From: Rhynchonema sp. JSB1_4
Taxonomy: Eukaryota > Nematoda > Chromadorea > Monhysterida > Xyalidae
Direction of reading: 5' to 3'
Assembly (NCBI GenBank): GCA_030248065.1
Contig: JASAMV010008803.1
Location: 1-64,000, forward strand
DNA length: 64,000 nt
Shown here piece after piece: positions 40,001 through 52,000 of the stretch (the stretch's first letter is position 1; each line of letters starts with the position of its first letter). The notes under the pieces were generated by a model. That model did no database searches. It saw nothing but the letters and a program-made list of their open reading frames with translations, and had not been told where the DNA came from. The translations under genes were made by a program, and so were the position numbers.

Positions 40001-43000
40001 CTGTTACTTTTACTTTTTCCAGTGACATCAAACGCACCAAGATGGTCAAGCAGCTGAACGTGTATTACAACAACAAGACCGTCTCGTCAGCCGTAGATCT
40101 GAAGAACAAGTGCGTGTGAAACATCACTACTTGCAAAATTCCCTGATTTTTCAAGCTCAAATAAATATTGCACCAATTTTTTAGACCCGAAATATGGTCG
40201 GTGGCCAAGCGCGTGACGCTGTCGCCGGGCCAGAGCGATGTCAAAATCGAATTCCCCGTGCCCATAGTTGCGTGCAACATGATGTTGGAATTCGCCGATT
40301 TCTACGAAGCGCAGAAGAATGCCAGTGAAATGCTGCACTGTCCGAGGTTCGATATGGGTACATGGGCACTACTGTCTTCGTTTATGTCGACATTAAAGGT
40401 GCTGGTCAACAACCCACCGACTCTTATCTTGCTGCACTGAACAAGGAATTTCTCCCCCCCTCGGGCCCAACCAACAAACGCAGAAAATGAAAACAAATCA
40501 TATGCACATAATGTGCTTTTGAGTCTCTGCACAAACAAGCTAATAAAAATTCGGACAAATGCGCAAGTCGGTCGTTATGGGCGTGCGCCACCAAAAAGAC
40601 AAAAATTTTTGAGTGCTCGAATCTGCACGTTGTTTTTGAGCGCGCGCGCTGATAATGACCGACTTGCGCATGTTGTCCGAATTATTGTATTAGCTGTGTT
40701 TGGTGCAGAGAACTCAAAAGCACAGGATATGTGGACAGTAACTAGAGGATTTTTGTGTCCCATCAACACATTTGCTGGTTAATCACAGATGCTTAAAATT
40801 ATCGGCGAAGAAAACGGTGGCCAAAAAAGACCAGGTTTTTGGAACTAAATGACTTCTCCTTCAGGATACAAGCTGTTTCCTGCAAATCTGTATATCATAC
40901 TGATGAAATAAATGTTTGTGCTTGATATTCTGAAATTCTTAAACGTCGCCGTGAATTGTGCTTTCCACTGGAAGCCGGCATAACTTTTGCATTTTTTCAC
41001 TAAGGGGCGAACTTCAACCTGGCCGTGAAACATCAGGAAGCAACGAATCGACTCTCCAAGTCAGAGACGAGTAATACATTATCCCACCTTTCTCAATGTT
41101 GACTGCCCCCAAGATTAAGCGAGGTCGATGGGTTGTCGACCAGCAGCTTTAATAGTGATAGCCTTTGCACAGGTGCAGTGCAACTGTCAATTTTGCCGTT
41201 AATAAACACTGGTACTGAATATAATTTCTATTTCGCAAAACATCTTGTCATCTAAAATACCGTATCTCGCTCGATTTACCAAAAGAATGTCCGACGCTAC
41301 ATATCTTGCACTTTGTGGTGTGTCCTGTCCCGCAAAATGCAAAAATAAACTTTTATTAGATGTTCCTCCACTGTGCCGGCCAACCCAGGGGTGTGCAACA
41401 ATTGCGGTGAAAACGTGTTCCAGTGTCACAAATGCAGGTGAATAGATATTTCTTTAGTTTTTTATTTATTTTGCCTATTATTTGGGTTGCGATTAGATAA
41501 ATGCGGAATGGCAACTTTCTGCATTCCGCATTCCTCTTTATCCTCTCCCCTTTGGGTATTTAATATCTTCGGCAAAAATTTTTTTTTTTTCCCACAACCG
41601 TTCTTTCTTAACACGCACATTTTGTACACGCGGAAGTTTTTCCTCCCTCCAACACACACCCCTTCCCAAAGAGAAAGCGGAAACAAAAAAATTTCCCCTT
41701 CCCTTTTTTTCTCCCCCATTCCCCCATTCCCCTTTTTATCATCCCATAAAACTATATATATAAAAAATTTTTTTTATTTTTTTTTATTTAACAATGTCAG
41801 TTTTTCCACATCGCTTATGATTTTTTCATTAAACTTATTAAGTTGTAGCATTTATCGCTTTTCGCCAACACACTGCCATAGAACCAGATGGCTGGTTGAT
41901 TGATGATACATCATTGAACCACTAGCAAACACTTAATTTCCATCATCGGATTTGTCCCATAAATACTCAAGGTAATGAATGTGAAATCAAGGTCCGCCCT
42001 GGAGGTTTGACTAATGTGGCAAGTGATATTATTTTGGCTCGAAAGCTGCTAGTGTTCAACCAGGCGTTCACCGAAAAGAATAACCAAATAATGATTTCCA
42101 GATATATAAATGTCAATATGAAAAAATATTGACCAAAAGTTTTGATGAATCCCCAGATCGATCAATTACGACGAAAAGGACCCGTTCCTGTGCCATTCGT
42201 GTGGATTCTCGAAATACGCCAAATTCGATGTGACGCTCACAGCGAGACAGATTGCGACGGTGGAGACGATTGAGAATGAGGAGGACAGGACCAAGGTGCG
42301 AAATTGCCTGATTCTACAAGGAGGGGGCCGGCTTATCAGCTACCATCTTTATGGGGATCACTTGGACCCGCATTTTCGGTTGGCGGGTCCAAAATGTATT
42401 GCTTTGTACGTAGAAAAGGAGTTCGTGATTACGAAACCGGTATGGCCATCGCAGTTTAGGAATCAAATTGTCATTCCACTACCAGCGAGTTCCACTGTGA
42501 GCTGCTAGCTGAACACCAACTACTCATTCTAATGTTTCAGTGTGTGCAATACATCGACTCGCTGCTCGACAAGGCCGATGCCACTCGTTCACAACTGAGG
42601 TCGCATCGGGCACAGATCGAGACCTGGGTGGTCATCATGAGGGGCATGACACGACCGCAGGTATTGCTTTTTTTAAAATAAGTTTAATAAAGTAAAAACC
42701 GCATTTCCAAAATCTATTTATCATCAGCTCGACTACGGTGGTGATTCTGGCATGCAGTCGGCTGATGCCACGCCGCGACGTCAAAGCCCGACCGATGCTG
42801 CGACACTGACTGGATTCGGACAGGTGCGCAAGATTGACCGAGCTCGATTTTGTCTTTCCAGTCTGGTGCCTATTGGCTCTGCTGTACTTTATATCTCGTG
42901 ATGTGAGAAAATGTATCGAGAATGGTGTAATCGACCAATGGATGTCCATCTAAATCTAGTGTTTCCTAGACTGTCTTTCTCCAAAGATGAACATCAACCT

Positions 43001-46000
43001 AAACATTCTATACAATGCCATTTTCACCATCGTGGAACAGCCAGCATCAGCTCAGGCCATTTTGTGCGCTGCAGCTGATGTTTGACGTGTCACTCAAGTT
43101 TTTTCACAGAATTTTTGTTAGATGTTGTTCATTTATGAAATATGGAGTTATTTGTGTTAGCACTTTATGCACATCTATCACTCAAAATATCCTCATCTGT
43201 CGAAACATTTTTCGACGAGAACAAGGTGATCAACATGAAAGTAGTCGAATGCGAAACTTGTGCACTTGAATCTGAAACACAACAACCCAACCACCGCCCG
43301 CATCCACTACTCCAGCTCCGCCCACCGGGTCTTGGTGGTGCGCTACCGATGATGTCCCCAGCACCACTGCCCAACGTCGGTCGTCTCATCAAGGACCTGT
43401 CGCAACGATACAGCAAAGAGGCGAAATTGGCGAGTGACGAGCTCGCACGCACCGTCCAACGGATAGTGGCCAATCGACAACAGCTATTGCGATATGATGG
43501 CAGACACGAACGCATGACCGATGACGGTAGGTTGGGTTGGGGGCGTGTGTTTTGGGGTCATGTGGCCATCTGGCGCATTCGCACTGATGATGCCCTGGCT
43601 GCGATAGCAGGTCGCAACGGCCAACTAAATACACACTCTCACAACTCATATGTATACTTATCTTCTTATTGAGTGGAAGTTTTATATATATTTTTAATGG
43701 GTCATGATAACAAAAATGGTGCTAGTCTTTGATGGGTTGCTATTAATGTTTGTTCATATGTATATTCATGTTTTGGTATGGTCTTGGTTATGTGCTAAAA
43801 AAATAGGCAAGCTAATCATCAGCACACGAAAATCAACAAACAGTGCCTGGACTGAATCATTCCGCAGAGCAATAATCAAATATAAGAATAATCTTTCAGC
43901 CACTCCCGACAGCAACAGTTGCTGGCATGTGCCCACCGGCAGCAACAATGCCTGTCAGAGCGGGTTGGGTATTTTCTCTTTCATTGCGTTATGTATCTTT
44001 CTCTCAAGTTACATTTGTGTATTTCCAGCGTCAACTGCTATGGTTGTCTGTGCGCGCAACTGACGCAAACCGTTCAGCTCCTGCGCGCACTGGCTTCAGT
44101 CACCCAAGTCGCTGATTGGTTGATTCAAGATGGCGGTGAACGGTTATTGGCTGAACTGATGCGTTACATGCGCACCGGGCCACGAGTGTATAACAACGCC
44201 GTTAAAGGTATGCCTGTATATATATATATATGTTGTTGTATGTAGCAAGTTTAAAATCAAAACCCAACCAAAGAGCATGATAACAAGCTGCGCCAGCGCA
44301 TGTCTTTCTTTATGCATAATCGTGTCATATTGGTTAGTGCACGTACTGCAAGAGGAAATGTTTCACACGCAGCATAAAAGAAGTGGCGTCATTGTGCCAT
44401 CTGCATTTTTGGAACGTCGATAATACAATAAATTAACAAATTACCACAATCAAAATGCCCACTTACCACCGGTGTTTGCCATGTACACCCCCCCCAAATA
44501 GAGCCCTCCGAGGGCTTACGGACCGCATTTCATTGCAATGCAGCTAATTTAGAAATTTACTGTACAACATCAACTCACAATTCCAGCCCTGATCTGTGGT
44601 CTGTGCATCAACAACGGGGAATTCACGCAAAATGTCTGTGCCGAAATTTCCCATCAAATCGAGAGTCAACTGCGCAGCGATGCGAGTGTGCATGATGCTG
44701 TGGTGGGTTGATTCTTTGTTTGTTTTTGTTGATTGCTTTCGGCCTGAGTGCTTGTTGTCAATGAGAAGCAGACAACAACAACAAATTGCGCGTGAAAATG
44801 CTGAAACATTCAGCTAAAATGTGAAAAGTGATTCAGTGCTGAAGCACCAGCTCCATTTTTTCCCATCCCGTCCTGCTCTCCATACTGCTGCTGAATGTGC
44901 ACATGCATTTTTGTTGCGATGGAAGAAGCCATTGTCCACAAAATTGTGACACAGACGTTATGCGCATTGCTGCAGGGTTATGCCATCTATCACCCAATGC
45001 ATCTGCTGCGAATGACATTCCGCATCAAAGACGCACATTGGGAAATACGACTCAAAACCGGTACGATTCAACAGCGTTTCGTTTGGCCTCGACTTTCCAC
45101 AAGCATGAAACATAATTATTGCAGCATTCAAACTGCTGCTCCAGTCGCTTCAATCCAACAACCCTTTCGCAGCTGATCACGTGACTCTGCCCTGTATGGG
45201 CATGTTGCGCGTTGTGCTCTCATCTGTCGGCGCTAACAAGGTTCGTATTTTAGTAAACGTTGTTTTTTGTAGATTTCGTTTCGTGAATTCACTTTCTATT
45301 TGTAGCCAACCACTCACATGCATCTGTCGCCCGAACAACTGTTCTCGTGGTTGAAGACCGGCGATCCTGATAATCAGGCGCAGCCAGGCTTAGACTTTGA
45401 ATCGTGGCGTGATTGTGATCGCAATGAGTCGTTGATGCGAAAATACGGACGTGTCTGGTTGAACAAGAGTAGGAAAGGTGGGTGGCTGAGTGATTGATTG
45501 CTTCGTTGAGTTGTTAACTTCTTGATTGATTTTCAGATTCACACAGTGAGCGGCAAGCGAATTGGCTGATCGATGCGCTGTTCTGTTCGAGTTCGGTGTA
45601 CACGCGTGCGGCGACAGCAGCGATTCTGCGACAGATCTGTGTGAATAACGACGATCGAAAACAGGCCATGATCGATGTGTTGGTCGGGTGAGTGAGCGAA
45701 TGCGATAGTACAATTCGTAAAAATTTTTCTGAACTTTGAATCTCTGAATGCTCTTCGTTATCGAAGTCGCGATTATAGACTTGCTGTTATAATTCGTTGA
45801 TCATTTGCCAAATGACAGATTCTTAACCCTTGTACATTTTTGAATATTCACATCGTAATTCAATCACTCATGTTCAGTTGTGTCGATCGTCTTCACCAGT
45901 ACGGTGAACAGGCGAATGAGTTTCTGCTCTTGTTCCGTTCGCTGATCGGTTCGCCCGATTGGAAACGTTATCTCACAGTGCGCGGATTCGTGAAACATCT

Positions 46001-49000
46001 GGGAGAACTCATTACAAAGGTACCTTGCCGGTTATTTGAGATTAAAAAATTCAACATGGCTGCTGAAACGTACAAGATTCTTGTGGGGGTACAGTACCGG
46101 GTGCAATTCTAGGCTGAAAGTTGAAGTCGCGTGCACGCGCGTGCACGCGCGTGCGAAACAGGCAAAGTAAGGCAAAAGTCGAAGTACTTCGCGTGCACGC
46201 GCGTGCACGCACGTGCACGCGCGTGCACGCGAAGTTTTGGCGCCTGGCGTGCGCTCACAACGTTTTAGCACAAGGAAGTCGCGTGCACGCGCGTGCACGC
46301 GACTTCAACTTTCAGCCTAGAATTGCACCCGGAACTGTACACTATTTTTTGTAGGAAGTCGATGAGCTCGGAGGATTGGAGAACATCAAACTCGGCACTG
46401 ATCTGACACGTGGATACACGATCAGGGCGTTGACTGGTGAGCGGATGAAGTGATTGGATTGTAAACATGAGCTAATCAGATATCAAGCCACATGGACATC
46501 ATAACAGCACCGGGTGTTATTCTCCATTTGGGCGGGGTTATTTATTGCATCTGCAGTTTAGTGTGATGTGGCAAGCAGTTTGAAAGAAGTGAAGGTAAGA
46601 CCAGTGCACCGTATTTCGTTTGGTTTGGCTTACCCGTTCCGATCTGTTTTCACAGACGAGTGGTGCACCAGGTCATCGTCAGTGCGAACAAACCAGATAT
46701 TGACATGTGATCTCCAGTTCGGCTGATATGAACATATGCTCTCCAACATGTGGACTCCATTACAGATTTACTACACGAGTTCCTATCCGTGCCGGCCATC
46801 CGGTCGCATGTCAAGTCCACCATTCTGGGTGCCGTGCTCAACGGATACCTCGGTCTGCGACGTTTGATTGTGCAACGAACCAAGCTGGTTGATGAGGCAC
46901 AAGCCAAACTGTTGGCCATGTTGGAGGAATTGACGTCAGGTTGGGCCTGATTTGGCAAGGCAAACACAGTATGCACCCTTCTGGAGTGAATTGATGGGAA
47001 CCAAAAGTGTAGTTCACCATAAGCAAGAGGTGAAAGGCAGATTGGACGCCAACATATCGTTAAAATTCTTTACTATACTAAACTTGGGTTTCATCGGTTG
47101 GAGGGCACGATGTATCGAGCATTTGTTGCGATATTTTTATTTGCAGAAATTGAACTAGCGGTGTCACAGACAAGAATGTTTAGCACGTCATAAACGGGAA
47201 TGATAATAAAATTCATGACAATATTTCGATTGGATTGATTGCTGGATTCAGGCACCGAAGAGGAGACCGAGAATTTCATGGCCGTATGTGTGGGCACGGT
47301 GCAGCGCTATCCCCGTGACGACATGCGCACGCCCGTGTTTGTGTTCGAACGACTCTGCTCGATCATACATCCGGTTAATGATTAGATGTGATGATTTTCT
47401 CTTTCCTTTTATTTTAATAATTCGGCATAAATGTTCAGGAAGAGAAAGACATCGGCGACTTTCTGATCAACATCGAAAAGGATGCAGCGCAGGAGGATTT
47501 CTTGCAAGGTGGGTGATCTTTCACTCGCTCCTTTTTTCTCTTCTTTTTCATTCACTGTATTCTCTCTTAATCTTAATTCACAGGCCGAATGATGGGCAAT
47601 CCATACAGCAGTCGTGACACAGCGATGGGACCGTTGATGCGCGATATCAAGAACAAGATCTGCAGAGATTGCGAACTGATCGCGCTCTTGGAGGATGACT
47701 CCGGCATGGAGGTTCGCTTGTGTCACCTTTGCCTGAATTTTCAAGCACACACCCGCAATGCCAGTGTTTCAGTTGCTGGTCGACAACAAGATCATATCGC
47801 TCGACCTGCCCGTGGCTGCCGTGTACCGTCGTTTGTGGCAACCGGCACATGCTGACACGGCTCTGTCGATTGTTTACAGAATGCGGGGATTGTTGGGCGA
47901 TGCGACCGAGGAGTTCATTGAAACATTGGATACCAACAAAGGTCGGTCGCTGGGTGGCGTTTACCAATGGGCAAGTTGCAATGTGCTGTCTTGGCTGCCT
48001 TTGTGTGACCTGTGTTCACCGACGAACGATGCACAATTGGACCAAAGACACGCAATTTTTTTTTTCAGAAGAACAAGTGGACGAAGAAGAGCGTTACAAA
48101 CTGGCACGAGTGCTTGGAGAATGCAACGGGCTGCAAGTGATGTTGGACAGGTGAATTGCAGTTCGGCGGAGTGTTTTTCTGCGAAATCTCAGTTGTACTG
48201 TTTTGACGTACATACAAGATGCAAAATTTCACAGCGCAGAGAGAGTGATGTTTCACGCGCGAATAACCTTGGCTGATGCCAGGCACGCTGTGCTTGGAAA
48301 CGCATTTTCTGTTGCCCATAAAGACAAAAGACAAAAACCAACGCAACCTATTCCATTTTCCATACAGACTTCGTTCGATCCGCAGTCTGGCCCAGGGTCG
48401 AGCGTTGTTGACGGTTCTGCTCAAATTGTTCGGTTTCGCCGTCAAAATCGGTGTCAATCGTCAAACACTCTGTCGGTTGGGTGCTGTGGGACAGTTCACC
48501 AGTGCACTGCAGATGGTGCGACGAAGTTGTGGATTTCTTAATTCTGTTCATTTATTTTGTTTCAAAGATTACATTTTTATGTTTTGCATCAAACTTGGTG
48601 ATCAATCTGGTTAGGATCGGTATTGTCTTGTTTACATCACATTTTCGATTCACACACCATTTCGAGATGTACTGTTGGAGATAAACGTTGCAAAAAGTCA
48701 CGTGACCAAGACAAGGCCGGATCGAACACTAAATTTATTTATTGTCGAAGAATTGCAAAACGATGTTTCAATATATGCAGGTTCTCAACTGCACCGAGTC
48801 ATCGTCGATTTGTCTGGTCGACGACATTGTGCCCATCATTGAGGTGTTGCTCAACGAAGCCTGCAAATTCGACGATGCCGAATTCAAGGTTGTTCGCTTG
48901 CAAAATCAGGGTCTGGCCTTTAAAATTCAGGCAAACTCGCCTGCTTTCCCTGCAGACCTTTTCGTCATCATGTGCGAGCGAGTCGCAAATCGTGTCCCTT

Positions 49001-52000
49001 CTATCGATGCTTGATGGTAGTGTGCCCCACATATCCCAGCCGCTCAAACATCGTCTGCTCACATTGCTGCCAAATCTGACACTTGGCTCCGAACAGAGAA
49101 TGAACGCGTTGGTGCACCATTTCACACAAAGCGACTATCTCAATTACAATCAGTTAGTGATGGCTTGGTCGGATTTTGTTATTTTTCTCGTGTTTACGTC
49201 ATTCTATAGGTGACTTAGTGTTCATCATATGACGTTCATTATTCATAGAGGGTGGCACACACCATCTGCAGTTGTTTCCAGGTGACCTTTGCTTGAAAAA
49301 TGCATAAGTCGTAAGCCCTTAGGACTAAACCAAATTTTTTATGTCATGGTTCTCAAACATAAACCAACATTGCAGATACGACTTCAACTCTCACAGCACG
49401 CTGGTGACTGAGTACAGCGAGCAGACAACGCAGCTGGAAATGTTCTGCACAATCGCCAAGGGCATTCAGGTTGTTCTTGTTTGTTGAAGATTATTGAAAA
49501 ATTGTTTTTATTATTTCCATTATTTTGTTAGAATTCCAAATATGGCGGTTGGCTCAAAGATCGTCTGATCAGCGCCAATGTAATCAAGGACGCCACTGAG
49601 TATCTCATGGTGCACCATCCGCCGCTGTTCAAAGTCGGAATCACGTCAGTGTCGATTTTCGATCGTTTCCGGTTGTTGTCTGAAAAAATTTTCGGCTCAG
49701 CGGAACATCATTTATTCCAGAATTGACTCTCCCGAATGGAAAGAGTTCCTATCCAAACCAGCGCTCAAGTACGTGCTGCGCATCCTGGCCGGTCTCTGTC
49801 AATCGCATGAACCCACACAAGTACGGGCATGTGTTTTTGGGTCTCGCTAATTTATGCTACTATAGAATGTTGATGTTTCACACACTTACCGTAACCCCAC
49901 CCTAACTGTGCCAGATGTTGGTTGCGAGCGACTGTATCCCATTGATCCATCGTTTGGAGCAAATATCCACCGAAGAACGTCTCGGTTCGCTATCCGAGTC
50001 ACTCATGGAATCACTCCGTGAAAATCCGGTTGTCGCCAAAAAGGTGCACTGTTTTCCTTTATCATTCAATGTGATTTTACCGTAGCCCATGACCTACCGT
50101 AACCCTTGACAACCTGCAGATCGAGCAAGTTCGTCACGAGACCAAGAACAAGAAGAAACAAATGGCGATGGCGATGCGCAAACAGCAGCTCAGTCAGATG
50201 GGCATGATGGTTCGGCCGATTTTCTCTTCCACTGTATTTTCCACGTTTCTCTTAATTTCAATTCATTTTAGCAAACATCCAAAGGCCACGTCAAAGTGAC
50301 GGCCGCACCCAAACTACAGGAGGGCGATGCGGACGTACACGAGGACTCGCGTGTGTTGTGCTCGATATGCAGGGAGGGGTACAAACTGCAGCCGACTAAA
50401 GTGCTCGGTTGGTGCATTGGAAGACGATGCTTTGCACTAACGATCGCTTGTCTGTGTGAAAACAGGTCCAAAGGTGCAACCAAAAACACGCTGCACAAAT
50501 CACGGGTCGATAAATGTTCTTGGATACCAAGTCGGCCACAGCATCAGCATTAGTAAATCATCAAGAAATCATCAGCATCAGTCTCGAACTATCGTGGATA
50601 TACATATCAAAGGGCACCTGAGACCAAACCGATCACCAAATTTGACATGTATCTTTCTTTATCTTTTGGAGCTGGATTGGTACCTTAGATGGGCATGATA
50701 GCAAGCTCACGAACATCTGAGCCTAACCCCTTACCAACTGCAGGCGCCTACACATTCACAAAGAGGGTCAACGCCGACGAGTTTGACCAACGAGCGCACA
50801 AGACACGCGCTCATTCCACCGTAACCCATTTCAATCTCGTACATTTCGACTGTCATCAGGCGGCCGTCATGTTAGTGCGTTGCAGGAGTTATCAAGTTGA
50901 CACCCTGATTCATCAAGGCAACCAGCTGATGTTTCATTCAGGTCGGCGCGCAATCGTGACGAATGGGAGAGTGCAATGTTGCACAATGCCAACACCAAAT
51001 GCAACGCGCTCATGCCGTTGTGGGGGCCGGAAGTGACCGAGGCCAGTTTCGCCGCCTGTCTCTCGAGGTTGAAAAGCCTGATTGGTAAAGGTGACAATTC
51101 TGACACATGTACATATGTCCCTGCTAAATCAGGTTCAACGCCGACGTACAGCAAGCGACCAACATTTCGGACGGCGGCGGTTGGATTCACGATCTGAAGC
51201 TGTTGTTGATCAGATTCTCGAATGAACAATCGTTCGCCGACGAAACGGGTGGCGGCGCGAAGGAGTCGAATGTTATGGTGAGTTACGGTAGCTGACTGGG
51301 TTACTGTAGTTGACCGGGGTACTGTATTTTATTTCTGCACGATCGTTCAGGGAATCAAGGAGCCCGCAATGTTTTGGTTTGCTACTGTGTGGATATTGGG
51401 TTACGGTAGATGAACGGTAACCGCTTTTGATAACGGTAATTACAGCTGGTGCCATGTATGCTGACCATTGCTTTGCACGTGATCGTGATGACACGCAGTT
51501 TCGACAACGATATGAAGAACCTGACCACTTTCCTGCAAGCGCCAACGGCCGATCACAGCACTTCGGCGTTTGTGGTTGGTTGTTAAGTAATATTCAACAA
51601 ACTTATTTTTTTAATAATTGCTATGCTGAACTTTTATTCATTATTTTTTTCAGTCCGAGGGCGCGCACTATTACACGCTGTTGGCGACGGTGTTGCTGCC
51701 CAAGTCTGGCTGGCTCGAGCATCGCGTCACGTTTCTGCGGCGTTTGTTGGTCACCGCGTATGCACGACACAATATGACCACTGGGTATACGACCTTGGAC
51801 ATATCTGAATTTCTAATTCAATAAAATTGACGAAACGTTCCTTCGTTATTCTAGTGCTCCCACCACACCGACCTGGGAGGTCTACAAGCCGTATGCAGTA
51901 TACATGGGTCTGATCGATGCTTGTTACGAGTACATATTCAAGGTTCGATCTTTAAATTTAGACGTTAAACCAAATAGGAACACACAAAATCATCACTAAT

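Larger units (their letters stand above)
39673..42295 (+). other. UBR4: UBR4 Cys-rich zinc cluster with its flanking conserved domain
   Basis: Exons 39673-39870 ([17 protein letters not shown]), about 40022-40110 ([15 protein letters not shown]) and 40184-40349 lead to a zinc cluster split over three exons. The last bases of 40184-40349 give CPR, 41360-41437 gives [20 protein letters not shown] and QCHKC, and 42157-42295 gives [20 protein letters not shown]. Junction phases match exactly. The two introns inside the cluster (1,010 and 719 bases) are long for this gene and contain a palindromic element, one GTGAAACATCA copy and an odd pyrimidine-rich tract. Confidence 0.9.
350..50000. repeat. 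dispersed 10-11-mer GTGAAACATCA / TGATGTTTCAC
   Basis: Exact 10-base cores (GTGAAACATC or GATGTTTCAC) start at 350, 7406, 7623, 10716, 10926, 13600, 13765, 16046, 25669, 26875, 26958, 29658, 32521, 36994, 40116, 41025, 45990, 48247 and 49872. Most extend to the 11-mer. One-base variants add at least ten more (for example 391, 910, 12442, 25522, 34958, 35931, 37425, 38846, 50928). No exact copy lies in the gene-poor 52.3-64 kb part. Confidence 0.9.

Noticed and set aside
41487..41903. 138-residue plus-strand open frame
   Set aside because: Low-complexity Phe/Ser/Pro product of a pyrimidine tract within a UBR4 intron.
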